From: Candidatus Nitrosocosmicus sp.
Lineage (GTDB): Archaea; Thermoproteota; Nitrososphaeria; Nitrososphaerales; Nitrososphaeraceae
DNA: 13,856 bases
Direction of reading: 5' to 3'
Assembly (NCBI GenBank): GCA_030452275.1
Contig: JAKDMR010000022.1
Coordinates: forward strand, 1-13,856
Shown: piece after piece, positions 1 to 6,627 of the stretch
Layout of the letters: each line of letters begins with the position of its first letter
Position numbering within the stretch: the first letter of the stretch is position 1
Notes under the pieces: model-generated
Database searches by the model: none
Told to the model about the DNA's origin: nothing
What the model saw: only the letters and a program-made list of their open reading frames with translations
Made by a program: the position numbers and the translations under genes

Positions 1-54
1 TAAGTATTATCTATTTTATATGTTTTATCTTATTTCTTCTCATAGTTTAACAAA

Positions 55-150
55 ATGATGGAGCACATATTTAATTTTGTTTTGTTTGAAACAATACTAG
101 TAGGAATGTTTAGTTCAATCCTCTTTGCTATTCACAGGACAACCAAATAA
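55..150 (+). CDS. Putative 31-residue membrane miniprotein on the opposite strand
   Basis: The reading frame starts with two tandem ATG codons and encodes 31 residues. A continuous hydrophobic stretch from about residue 5 to 26 is long enough for one membrane helix, followed by a basic tail ending HRTTK. The stop codon is followed directly by seven T residues, as expected for an archaeal oligo-T terminator in this orientation. An AT-rich TATA-like stretch (TTTATA, 15-20) lies about 37 nt upstream, leaving room for a short leader; no Shine-Dalgarno sequence is seen. It is the only plausible plus-strand gene in the window and converges on the minus-strand operon. Small single-helix proteins are common in viruses, but I recognise no family. 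A chance frame in AT-rich DNA is a real alternative. Confidence 0.35.
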   Translation: MMEHIFNFVLFETILVGMFSSILFAIHRTTK

Positions 151-163
151 TTTTTTTATTTTT
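151..163 (+). terminator. Oligo-T terminator candidate after the plus-strand miniprotein
   Basis: Seven T, one A and five T follow immediately after the TAA stop of the 31-residue plus-strand frame. Archaeal transcription ends at oligo-T tracts without needing a hairpin, and no strong hairpin is obvious here. On the minus strand the same bases are oligo-A and would not terminate the long operon, whose last gene stops at 164, so this signal serves plus-strand transcription if it is functional. Confidence 0.4.
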
Positions 164-580
164 CTATTTCTTGAGATAGTATTTCTTTCTATTGTACTCT
201 TGATATTCCACATAGTCTGTAGCATAGCTTTCTGCTAAAGAGGTTTTTATAGATGGTTCATCGGGATAAGCAGACATGGCTAGTATTTCAGCTCTGGTTT
301 TGGTAGGATTCTTGATAGTGTAATCGTTTTCTACCTTTACTAATCTTCTATAGTTTTCTTGATCAAAGTCTGTTTCTCTTTCGCTTTGCTTATTCTTTTT
401 GTTATCATGAAATACTTTTGCCACTATTCCGGATATGGCTGTACCGGCTGCGGCCAGTCCTGCATACAACGTATCCTGAGTTTGATTTACAGTCTCTTGT
501 ATTACTCCGCTACTACCGGATTGTAATGTATTGCTGGTAGCATTACCAACCTGTAGAATGAGATCGGTTACATCAATCAT
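164..580 (-). CDS. Hypothetical 138-residue protein with one central hydrophobic helix
   Basis: No family is recognised. The first 37 residues are Ser/Thr/Gln/Asn-rich. A small-residue hydrophobic segment rich in Ala and Gly (about residues 38-57) could be a membrane or membrane-active helix. It is followed by a strongly basic patch (HDNKKNKQSER, about 58-68), then a charged, Tyr-rich C-terminal half ending NRKKYYLKK. The ATG overlaps the stop of the 115-residue gene (ATGA), so the two are probably translationally coupled. This is the last minus-strand gene seen, and the operon may run past the window edge. It forms a set with the two preceding membrane proteins downstream of the capsid gene. 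A virion membrane or tail-base protein, or a host-lysis factor, are possible roles, but none is shown by the sequence. Confidence 0.6.
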   Translation of the reverse strand: MIDVTDLILQVGNATSNTLQSGSSGVIQETVNQTQDTLYAGLAAAGTAISGIVAKVFHDNKKNKQSERETDFDQENYRRLVKVENDYTIKNPTKTRAEILAMSAYPDEPSIKTSLAESYATDYVEYQEYNRKKYYLKK

Positions 581-924
581 AAAGACTCATTTTGTTGTAA
601 TATGGTAATGTTCAAAGGAGCAATACATACCTCAGCTTTTGGCTCTATATTACAAATCTCTTCGAATGTTAACGGTCCGTCTGTATCTGATGTATCATTG
701 GTGTTATCATTAGTATCGTTGGTATTAGTGTCGGTATCATTATCAACTGGTGGAGGAGGGATGGGATCATCAGGTTGAGGAGCAGGAGTAGGAGGCAAAG
801 GTTCATTTACACCTGTAGTGCTCCATAAGGCCCATACTGTTATCAAAGTGGCAACAATAGCAACAATAACCGATATGATTATTGCTTCTCGTTTTGCAGT
901 GTGATTTTTGTTATTGGTGGACAT
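577..924 (-). CDS. Single-pass membrane protein with Pro-rich and Asp/Thr/Asn-rich linker
   Basis: A short basic, Asn-rich N-terminus is followed by a clear transmembrane segment (about residues 14-36, Ile/Val/Ala/Leu/Trp). Then come a proline-rich stretch (41-60), an Asp/Thr/Asn low-complexity linker (61-82) and a small C-terminal region with two cysteines (Cys91 and Cys99) that could form a disulfide. The linker resembles wall- or S-layer-spanning spacers, so the C-terminus probably sits outside the cell or membrane. Viral anchored proteins and i-spanin-like lysis proteins share this outline, but no homology is claimed. A TATA-like box lies about 24 nt upstream of the ATG, consistent with a promoter of its own. 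Its stop overlaps the next gene's start. Confidence 0.65.
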   Translation of the reverse strand: MSTNNKNHTAKREAIIISVIVAIVATLITVWALWSTTGVNEPLPPTPAPQPDDPIPPPPVDNDTDTNTNDTNDNTNDTSDTDGPLTFEEICNIEPKAEVCIAPLNITILQQNESL

Positions 925-944
925 ATAAAATAAAATGAATCAAG

Positions 945-952
945 CTATTTAA
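945..952 (-). promoter_or_regulatory. TATA-like box for the 115-residue membrane protein gene
   Basis: On the minus strand the sequence reads TTAAATAG, centred about 24 nt upstream of the ATG at 924. Archaeal TATA boxes are centred roughly 26 nt before the transcription start, so this placement would give a leaderless or near-leaderless message. It lies in the 59-base gap after the stop of the 172-residue gene. The whole gap is AT-rich, which lowers the specificity of the match. Confidence 0.35.
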
Positions 953-983
953 TACAAGTATTAATAAAACTAAACACATATCA

Positions 984-1502
984 CTACCGGCTGTTACTGT
1001 TGTTATCTATATTCCATTTTAGATTTTGTCTTATGATGTCGTCGATATACGAAACTTTAGCGTTAATCTCTATTTGTTTGTCTTTGAAATCATGAAAGTC
1101 TTTGGTAAGTGTTCTAACTGTAGAAAGAATAGCTTTGTTTTGATCTGATTGATCGTCTAGTTTTTCAGATAATTTCTGAATTGTTTTTGAGATTAATTCG
1201 TTAGACTCTTCTTGCTTGTCTATATGTTGTTCCAGCTTGTCATCTATTTTCTTTGAAATCTCTGTAGCTATCTTTTTTATGTTGTCGTTAACCTTATTGG
1301 TATTATAATCTCTCATCGATTTGTATTTTTTATGCAGGTAAATAGCTAAGGGGATTAACCCACCTGCTACAAAAATAGAAAAAACAACGGCAATATTAGA
1401 CAATTTTTGCCATGGGATCCATCCCGCTCCTCCTGCCCCTGCTATGCTTCCATCTAGTGGTGGTATTGCCATCTTGTTCCTTTTGTATGAAGATGGCGGC
1501 AT
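984..1502 (-). CDS. Membrane-anchored coiled-coil protein, 172 residues
   Basis: The N-terminal 30 residues are Gly/Ala/Pro-rich and contain a GAGGAG stretch. One hydrophobic segment follows at about residues 35-56 and ends with a basic cluster (HKKYK). From about 65 to 160 the protein is highly charged and predicted to be helical, with Ile/Leu heptad-like spacing typical of a long coiled coil. It ends in an Asn/Ser-rich tail. The ATG at 1502 has a TATA-like box about 28 nt upstream. An internal ATG at codon 11 (1472) has a partial GGA just before it and is an alternative start that leaves the membrane segment intact. Placed after the capsid genes, it could be a membrane-fixed rod in the virion or in the host envelope. 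I recognise no family. Confidence 0.65.
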   Translation of the reverse strand: MPPSSYKRNKMAIPPLDGSIAGAGGAGWIPWQKLSNIAVVFSIFVAGGLIPLAIYLHKKYKSMRDYNTNKVNDNIKKIATEISKKIDDKLEQHIDKQEESNELISKTIQKLSEKLDDQSDQNKAILSTVRTLTKDFHDFKDKQIEINAKVSYIDDIIRQNLKWNIDNNSNSR

Positions 1503-1526
1503 AGTTTATTTAGAAACTAATCTAAT

Positions 1527-1533
1527 GTTATAG
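1527..1533 (-). promoter_or_regulatory. TATA-like box for the 172-residue coiled-coil gene
   Basis: Minus-strand CTATAAC is centred 28 nt upstream of the ATG at 1502, the spacing expected for an archaeal leaderless transcript. It sits in the 51-base spacer after the 216-residue gene, where no Shine-Dalgarno sequence is visible before the ATG. Confidence 0.35.
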
Positions 1534-1553
1534 AAAGAGTAGTGATTATTATT

Positions 1554-2204
1554 TTATTTTTTAGTCTTATTGCCAGAAGACCTTGCTTCTACCTTTGAAC
1601 TGTACACTTTGTCAAAACTTTCTTTAAGCTCTTCTTGTGTTGCTGAATAAGAGTCCGTATTCTCATGCTTTATTATGTATTCTGTTCTGTAGGGGTTAAC
1701 ATCTTTTAACAACTCTTGTAATGCTTCTACAGAGAAAGGTAGCCAGTATTCTTCTCTTGTCTCTCTTCCAACTGTTGTCTTTACATCGTAGGATTCATAC
1801 TGCTCATTAAACACTGTTTCTTCCTTTGGGACGGGGATAGATTTCTTGCCTACCGAGGTAACAGTAAGAGGTGTTAATTTCCTACCTATACCTGTTTTAC
1901 CTTCCCTGGTTTCATTCCAGTCAAGCCAGACCTTGTTATCATCCGTTCTTATCTTTTTGATAGAGGTTACCGTTCTCTTATAATTTCCTTTGGTCTGGTT
2001 TACAAATTCAAATCTTTTTTGATCTAAAGAAGATATTACTGCTTCAAAGCCCATCTTTTCATATTCTGCAGGTGATAATGACAAAGGTATCCAGGTTAGT
2101 TTGCTGCTGTTGTTGTTGATGTTGTTATTGGATGATAAGGTGTTGGTGGATGGTTTTGTTACTGATGATAATGTTGTAGAATCATTATTAGTATTACTCA
2201 ACAA
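1554..2204 (-). CDS. Hypothetical 216-residue protein directly after the capsid gene; TTG start
   Basis: The frame opens after a stop at about 2225 with no ATG in the N-terminal region. The first usable codons are two tandem TTG (2204 and 2201); the next in-frame ATG is codon 51. Residues 4-35 are a Ser/Thr/Asn low-complexity tail. The rest is a charged, probably folded alpha/beta domain starting near LTWIPLSLSPAEYEKMGF (residues 36-53) and ending in a basic Lys/Ser tail. A TATA-like box lies about 21 nt before the TTG codons, and an oligo-T tract separates the gene from the capsid gene, so it probably begins a new transcription unit. Its position after the capsid protein would suit a head-completion or connector protein, but there is no motif to prove this. 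Confidence 0.6.
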   Translation of the reverse strand: MLSNTNNDSTTLSSVTKPSTNTLSSNNNINNNSSKLTWIPLSLSPAEYEKMGFEAVISSLDQKRFEFVNQTKGNYKRTVTSIKKIRTDDNKVWLDWNETREGKTGIGRKLTPLTVTSVGKKSIPVPKEETVFNEQYESYDVKTTVGRETREEYWLPFSVEALQELLKDVNPYRTEYIIKHENTDSYSATQEELKESFDKVYSSKVEARSSGNKTKK

Positions 2205-2221
2205 GAGAAATTTCTTGATAG

Positions 2222-2229
2222 CTTATAAA
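2222..2229 (-). promoter_or_regulatory. TATA-like box downstream of the capsid gene
   Basis: Minus-strand TTTATAAG is a close match to the archaeal TATA consensus. It is centred about 21 nt before the first TTG of the 216-residue gene. Together with the oligo-T tract just upstream (2257-2263), it suggests a transcription break: the capsid unit ends and a downstream unit begins. The spacing is a few bases short of ideal for a leaderless start at 2204 and fits slightly better with the second TTG at 2201. Confidence 0.4.
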
Positions 2230-2256
2230 AGAAGTATTTTGATAGGTATATAGCTT

Positions 2257-2278
2257 AAAAAAAGTGATTATGGAAAAA
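2257..2278 (-). terminator. Oligo-T terminator candidate after the major capsid gene
   Basis: Within 25 bases after the TAG stop of the capsid gene, the minus strand carries T5 (2278-2274) and then T7 (2263-2257). No stable hairpin is apparent, in keeping with archaeal oligo-T termination. A TATA-like box follows within 30 bases. This could be a partial terminator that keeps capsid mRNA abundant relative to the downstream genes. Confidence 0.4.
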
Positions 2279-2281
2279 GGT

Positions 2282-3568
2282 CTAGACCAGGCTGGATATA
2301 GCCTTTGCTTTATTTGTGTCCCTGATCTGTACGTCATTCCAGTCTCTATATACAAGACCGTTACCGCCTATTCTTGCATTCCTGTACTGTTCTGTTCTTA
2401 CCACTCCCTGAACTCTTTTTATTGCTTTATCAGAGTCCAATAAGTAGAGGTATCCGTCTGCCAACCCTTCATCTATAACTACTCTTCCCAGTCCTGGAAC
2501 TCCTGGAATGTTTGCAGTGCTGCCGTGCTCGCCTGTCAATCCTTGAATGCTGTTTATCCCTTTTACGTTCTGGTTGGAAAGTATTGCAAACAAGGTCTTG
2601 GAATTGCAGGCACCTACATTCATGTTGCCGAAATTGGTATAGTTTATGAACTTGCGAACTGCTGCGATGTATGTGTAGGGGTTGTTTGTGTGGTGATCTG
2701 TGGTGTAGGCTGTTACATCTGCACCAGTATCCACCGTCAATTGTGCAAGAGCAAGTATCATTTTATCGTTCTTTACCTTTGATGCGGCTATGCTGAATTG
2801 TCCTCTAGCCAGTGAAAGGGGATCGATAAAGAACTCTTGCATTTCATGCTCGTCGGTCCACTGGATTTCACCTCCAGACTTGCGTGTATACCATTCATTT
2901 TTGGTAAAGTCCATCTTCTTTGGTTGGGTTTCTCCGCCTTCTGCTACTAATGCTTCAATGTCAAATCCAGATCCGTTGTATCGTCTAAAGACAAGTGATG
3001 TTGTGTTTTCAGTTGATACCAATCCAAGCAAGGGAAACTCGGTCTGTTGTTCTACTATTACCTCGCCAGTGATGTTTGTGTTTTGAAGCACTGGAAAGTC
3101 CTGAGAGGTATGGGATGCTGCAGCTGTTTCTCCCACTGTTTCGGAGTTAAGCAATACATCATTGTAGTATTTTGCTGCCTCCTGGAATTCTGGGTAATAT
3201 GGGTTGTGTAATGCTTTATCTATTTCTGTAGTTGAAGCGGTCTCACCCATTGCCAAGACTTCTTTAGCTTTTGCTAACCTGTCTATGTTAGCAACTGGAT
3301 GCTGCCAGTCCGGTAAGTAGGAGTCAGGGTTTGCTCCTGCATACAGAGATCGTCCTTTTACCCTGATACCAGTCCTTTCATCTCTTTGATCATGCGGTCC
3401 CTGGAAAGCATACACTATCTTGGATTTGAGGATATTCTTAAGAGACTCGTGTTTATCCACTGCTTTACCAAATGCAAACATCTGGTGTTGCTTGTTAGCA
3501 ACGTGTCCAGATAATGAGTTAAGGATAGAGGAGTTACCGTATTTTGCCAAGTTAAGGAAGTTTGTCAT
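2282..3568 (-). CDS. Probable major capsid protein, HK97-like fold
   Basis: Identified by position and architecture: it is the last gene of a protease-scaffold, small protein, ~430-residue protein series, the standard order of HK97/lambda-type head cassettes. From the ATG at 3568 it has 428 residues. The N-terminal ~155 are charged and helical, fitting a scaffold-like delta region removed by the protease. From about residue 160 the sequence is beta-rich, with an extended Gly-rich charged stretch like an E-loop (IEALVAEGGETQPKK), then a long spine-like helix (SLARGQFSIAASKVKNDKMI) and a C-terminal beta domain ending near VYRDWNDVQIRD. A GTG 15 bases further upstream (3583) is an alternative start. 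I prefer the ATG, which lies 7 nt after the previous stop, with GGAGGT 13 nt upstream inside the preceding gene. The subfamily cannot be named by eye. Confidence 0.72.
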   Translation of the reverse strand: MTNFLNLAKYGNSSILNSLSGHVANKQHQMFAFGKAVDKHESLKNILKSKIVYAFQGPHDQRDERTGIRVKGRSLYAGANPDSYLPDWQHPVANIDRLAKAKEVLAMGETASTTEIDKALHNPYYPEFQEAAKYYNDVLLNSETVGETAAASHTSQDFPVLQNTNITGEVIVEQQTEFPLLGLVSTENTTSLVFRRYNGSGFDIEALVAEGGETQPKKMDFTKNEWYTRKSGGEIQWTDEHEMQEFFIDPLSLARGQFSIAASKVKNDKMILALAQLTVDTGADVTAYTTDHHTNNPYTYIAAVRKFINYTNFGNMNVGACNSKTLFAILSNQNVKGINSIQGLTGEHGSTANIPGVPGLGRVVIDEGLADGYLYLLDSDKAIKRVQGVVRTEQYRNARIGGNGLVYRDWNDVQIRDTNKAKAISSLV

Positions 3569-3575
3569 TTGTTTG

Positions 3576-4112
3576 TTAAGCACCTCCGTTAAAACTAATT
3601 ATACCTAGAACCCCGTCGGTCCATCCCTGTTTGATGATGTTTCCGCCTTGGGTTCCCGGTAAGCCTTTAAACACTCCTTTTATCAATTCTGGATCTGAAT
3701 CATCATATTTGACAAATTCCCCGTTTGCTGCGGTCATTACCTTGTTCCCTGGTTGACCTGTTCCAGATAGCTTTACCACTACTGAATCAGACCTGGTTAT
3801 AGCTTGCAAAGCAACGTTATCGTCTGTTGCACTTACATCCTCACCATTGGAAATTTCAACATTAGCCGGAATGTATGCAAATGGTAAAGCAGAGATTACC
3901 ACGGCTGCATCTGATGCGGTTGTGGTGACCTGGTAAACGTTGGGTGTCACCGTGTCTACAGGTTCACAGGCATATCCCCTCAAGATAGCAGTGCTAGCAC
4001 CTTGTGCTTTGTTTACTGTCATGGTAGAGGTCTTTGCTGTATCAATGTCGTAATCGCCCCTCTTTACGTTAGTTTTCTCGGGAGTGACTGAGGAAATATC
4101 CAAGAAAGACAT
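3576..4112 (-). CDS. Probable capsid decoration/stabilisation protein, 178 residues
   Basis: This small protein lies between the prohead protease-scaffold and the major capsid gene, where lambda gpD-like decoration proteins are encoded. It is beta-rich and low in charge, with repeated Thr/Val/Ala strands, no membrane segment and no long helix. Gly-rich loops near the C-terminus (GLPGTQGGN, TDGVLGIISFNGGA) suit a compact trimeric surface protein. The N-terminal ~25 residues look extended, as in decoration proteins that insert a tail at capsid symmetry axes. The ATG lies 4 nt after the protease-scaffold stop. The gene's last codons for Gly-Gly supply a GGAGGT that may serve as the ribosome site for the capsid gene. 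The role is inferred from position and composition; a head fibre base is the main alternative. Confidence 0.55.
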   Translation of the reverse strand: MSFLDISSVTPEKTNVKRGDYDIDTAKTSTMTVNKAQGASTAILRGYACEPVDTVTPNVYQVTTTASDAAVVISALPFAYIPANVEISNGEDVSATDDNVALQAITRSDSVVVKLSGTGQPGNKVMTAANGEFVKYDDSDPELIKGVFKGLPGTQGGNIIKQGWTDGVLGIISFNGGA

Positions 4113-4116
4113 TTTG

Positions 4117-5577
4117 TTAAACTAGCCCCCCTTTGGCAAACTTGCTTCGTAACTGGAATCTCTCATTGCTCAAGTTGTTTAAAATATTAACAAAAGGCTG
4201 AGACATTACTGCCGAGTTATCTTGTGTATAGGAATCAGTACCGTTCATTTGTGTATAGTTCGTAGAGGCTGTTTCGCTAACTTGAGAAGTAATGTCATAG
4301 TCCGGACTTGTGTTACTGGCTTTGTTACCAACCTTGGAGTTATTACTAGAATCAGGATTATTGTTGTTGGTTAGTTTACCTGTGGCCTGTTGATGTAACA
4401 CGAATTTAGCTTGTATAAGCTCTTGAATATCTTCAACATCGTAGTTTTTCTGTACTAACCTGTCCAAGTCAGCATTGTATTCTTTCTCGTTTATTGATCC
4501 AGTGCTGTCATCTGTATACATCGATATGGCCTGCATTAACATTTTTTCGATGTTTGAAGTTCTGTCCTTTAGTGCCAGTTGTTTTTCGAGGTTTGAGATA
4601 CGGGACTCATACTTTTTGGTTACTGCGGGATCTTGTTCTGTTTGTCCTGCTACTGCTGCTGGTTGTGATTGTTGTTTTTCTGCTTCTAGTTGTTTAATTT
4701 TATCTTGTAATTCTGCTATTGTTTTTTGAGTGTCATTTTGTTCTTGCGGTGGGGCGTGTTCTGATTGTTGTAATAATTGTTGAGTATTATTATTGATTTC
4801 CGCATTAGTATTATTATTTGGTGATGATGTCTGTCCTTGTCCTTGTATTGCAGTTGATGTTACTGCTGATTGTTGATTTCCATCAGACATAATATTACTT
4901 GCATTTTCACCTTTGGACGAATGAGAAGTAACATATTGTTTCAGGGAATCACCCAGGCAGTATCCGCAGCCGGGCAGGTTATCGTAATATGATGCGGTTT
5001 CAGATGTGGAGTTAGTAAATAATCCTGCACAGGTAGATCCGGCATCACCTTCACAGATATCAGTAACTTTAGCCAGTTGCTTCCCATTAGCAGGGGTTGA
5101 TACGATAGCGTTGTGAACGATACTCCAGTTACGTATATTCTGGCGATCATCGAAAACATCTCTTTCTACATAAGGACTTGTAAACAGGTCTATCGCCGAT
5201 TCCTTGATGGACTTGAGGAAGCGTTTAGCTCCTTCATGTATAATTTTATAGCTGCTATGCCATAGACCATCTCTTATTTTTTTATTGTGGACACTTTTTC
5301 CAATAATGTAAGGCTTTTGAAACTCTATATCGTCAGTAACCGAGCCTGTTTCAGAGATAGGATGATCCCAGGCCTTTATACCGTCACTATATTTTTTTTC
5401 ATATAAAACGAGTGGATGACCTAAACTGGCTTTAACTCTGTTATCAAAATCCCCGGGATTATCGTAGCTAACCTTCCAGCCCTTGTCATTTAGATGGTTT
5501 CCGTCTATTAGAAAAGTCTCTACAAATACATCATCGGTTTTAGAATCATAGATAATATTGCTGGAGGATAGTGACAC
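4117..5577 (-). CDS. Prohead maturation protease fused to scaffold, with four-Cys cluster
   Basis: The N-terminal ~170 residues fit a viral prohead serine protease. There is a His in ASLGHPLVLYEK (His54), then a YIIGKSV strand and GLWHSSYKII (residues 90-114). NWSIVHNAIVSTPAN (150-164) resembles the Ser-containing strand ending in PAN seen in phage capsid proteases, with Ser152 the likelier nucleophile and Ser160 the alternative. Cys175, Cys183, Cys204 and Cys207 (the last two as CGYC) follow directly and could bind zinc. Residues ~230-280 are Gln/Asn/Ser low complexity and ~285-345 a coiled coil. The remainder is helical and disordered, ending in a basic segment (NERFQLRSKFAKGG) of the kind that can contact capsid subunits. 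The start is GTG; no in-frame ATG precedes it. Protease-scaffold fusions that process themselves are well known. Confidence 0.68.
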   Translation of the reverse strand: MSLSSSNIIYDSKTDDVFVETFLIDGNHLNDKGWKVSYDNPGDFDNRVKASLGHPLVLYEKKYSDGIKAWDHPISETGSVTDDIEFQKPYIIGKSVHNKKIRDGLWHSSYKIIHEGAKRFLKSIKESAIDLFTSPYVERDVFDDRQNIRNWSIVHNAIVSTPANGKQLAKVTDICEGDAGSTCAGLFTNSTSETASYYDNLPGCGYCLGDSLKQYVTSHSSKGENASNIMSDGNQQSAVTSTAIQGQGQTSSPNNNTNAEINNNTQQLLQQSEHAPPQEQNDTQKTIAELQDKIKQLEAEKQQSQPAAVAGQTEQDPAVTKKYESRISNLEKQLALKDRTSNIEKMLMQAISMYTDDSTGSINEKEYNADLDRLVQKNYDVEDIQELIQAKFVLHQQATGKLTNNNNPDSSNNSKVGNKASNTSPDYDITSQVSETASTNYTQMNGTDSYTQDNSAVMSQPFVNILNNLSNERFQLRSKFAKGGLV

Positions 5578-5590
5578 ATAATCAAGAAAT

Positions 5591-5597
5591 AAAAAAA
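5591..5597 (-). terminator. Oligo-T tract between fibre module and head cassette
   Basis: The minus strand carries T7 (then A and three more T) in the 54-base spacer between the 64-residue gene and the protease-scaffold gene. It would separate the adhesion module from the capsid cassette. A TTAATTA element just upstream (about 5611-5618) could be a TATA box for the head genes, in which case the T-run would lie at the new transcript's start rather than act as a terminator. Both readings are tentative. Confidence 0.3.
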
Positions 5598-5631
5598 GAG
5601 AATAGAGAAGTAATTAACTAACTACGTTTTA

Positions 5632-5826
5632 TTAGATGGAATTCTTTGTGTTATGAACAGAAGCTTGTATCTGTATCAAGGCTCCTGAAAGATAATCCAG
5701 GTTTTGCTTGATTTCGACTAACTTTTTAGTCAGGTTAGCTATTTGGTTGTTCATACCAATCAATTCAGATTTAGGAATAGTTACAGTTTCTTGTTCTTCA
5801 TTTTGTTGTGGTTGATTGTTACTCAT
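5632..5826 (-). CDS. Small coiled-coil protein, 64 residues
   Basis: No family is recognised. The first 15 residues are Gln/Glu/Asn-rich (MSNNQPQQNEEQE). From about residue 17 to 58 the chain is helical, with Ile/Leu at heptad-like spacing (IANLTKKLVEIKQNLDYLSG), so a short coiled coil is likely. It is too short for an enzyme. It stands alone between two oligo-T-containing spacers, between the last surface protein and the protease-scaffold gene. A fibre chaperone, a head assembly cofactor or a small structural clamp would fit, but the sequence does not decide. The ATG is preceded by TCTATTAAA and no Shine-Dalgarno sequence. Confidence 0.55.
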   Translation of the reverse strand: MSNNQPQQNEEQETVTIPKSELIGMNNQIANLTKKLVEIKQNLDYLSGALIQIQASVHNTKNSI

Positions 5827-5853
5827 TTTAATAGATACTATTCACAAGTAATT

Positions 5854-5859
5854 AAAAAA
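5854..5859 (-). terminator. Short oligo-T after the 252-residue gene
   Basis: The minus strand carries T6 a few bases after the TAA stop of the 252-residue structural gene, in a 39-base AT-rich spacer before the 64-residue gene. It is a weak candidate for partial termination at the end of the surface-protein module. Confidence 0.25.
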
Positions 5860-5865
5860 GATTCA

Positions 5866-6624
5866 TTATACTTTTGTTATGAATTTATTGACCAATACAA
5901 TTGTGTCTGTAACATCCATATCTATCGGAGAACCACCCGGATCAGTGGTAAATGTCAAATCCTGTGGAGTTTCTATAAAACTGGCTATGTTGGTTGCATC
6001 ATCATTAGTGCTTGAAGTAGATAAATCGGTAGGTCCGTCATAATAAAACCCTATTTGATACGCAGTTGCAGAGCTCTGGGTAAACCTATTCCATATTTCT
6101 AAGATAAGAACATCACCTTGCTGAACTGCTAAATTACTGGCCTGTGGGAATGTTATCTTGTTTATGTTAGCCGGTCCTTGCTCATCAGGTTCGGCATAAC
6201 CTGTAATAGTGGGGTTATTAGCAAGTTGTCCTACCAAAACCCCAGTTGAAGGCCGCCATACATATAACATAACTGGGACATAACCTATTAGATTTACATT
6301 GAAACTAGTTTCAGCAATACCTGTCATAAATGTCCAAGTGTTAGCATTGATTGTTTGTGCCGTTAGCGGGTCACTAATGAATTTAGTAATATAGTATGAA
6401 TGAGTGGCAGTGTTTGCTATTGTTGTTATTGCAAAATTGGTCCAATTAGTCCCTATTGTTTTATTCATAGAACGACTAACGCTGGTAGCATCCGCGCCTG
6501 GTTGACCATAAGTTTGTAATGAAAGTCCTCCCTGTAAAGCTGGAGCAGCACCGCCTGTTTGATTGATGGGGACAGTTCCTCCACCAGAATAAGCCGCGGC
6601 ATGGAAAAATAGTTTAGTAACCAT
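5866..6624 (-). CDS. Beta-rich probable virion surface protein, 252 residues
   Basis: The chain is rich in Thr, Asn, Ala, Gly and aromatic residues, with no signal peptide, membrane segment or catalytic motif. It begins MVTKLFFHAA followed by a Gly/Pro-rich stretch, a pattern seen at the start of many phage minor structural proteins. Alternating strands such as VPVMLYVWRPSTGVLVGQL and VQQGDVLILEIWNRF suggest a beta-sandwich like those of carbohydrate- or glycan-binding virion proteins. The ATG lies 3 nt after the stop of the modular fibre gene, indicating co-expression. A T-run follows it. I infer a receptor-binding or head/tail surface role from composition and neighbours; no named domain is recognised. 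Confidence 0.55.
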   Translation of the reverse strand: MVTKLFFHAAAYSGGGTVPINQTGGAAPALQGGLSLQTYGQPGADATSVSRSMNKTIGTNWTNFAITTIANTATHSYYITKFISDPLTAQTINANTWTFMTGIAETSFNVNLIGYVPVMLYVWRPSTGVLVGQLANNPTITGYAEPDEQGPANINKITFPQASNLAVQQGDVLILEIWNRFTQSSATAYQIGFYYDGPTDLSTSSTNDDATNIASFIETPQDLTFTTDPGGSPIDMDVTDTIVLVNKFITKV

Positions 6625-6627
6625 TTT

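Noticed and set aside
577..924. Calling the 115-residue membrane protein a spanin
   Set aside because: The outline (membrane anchor plus Pro-rich spacer) is compatible, but there is no overlapping lipoprotein partner with a lipobox, and an archaeal host would lack the outer membrane that spanins act on.
1554..2204. Calling the 216-residue protein a head-tail connector
   Set aside because: Position after the capsid gene is the only support. No motif or length signature distinguishes it, and it starts a separate transcription unit.
2525..3608. Plus-strand open frames of 62-98 codons opposite the capsid gene
   Set aside because: They are antisense to a well-supported capsid gene, have Cys/Ser-rich, unnatural composition, and show no start signals or coupling.
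4941..5159. Minus-strand 72-codon frame inside the protease-scaffold gene
   Set aside because: It overlaps the protease domain in another frame, with no plausible start signal or motif.
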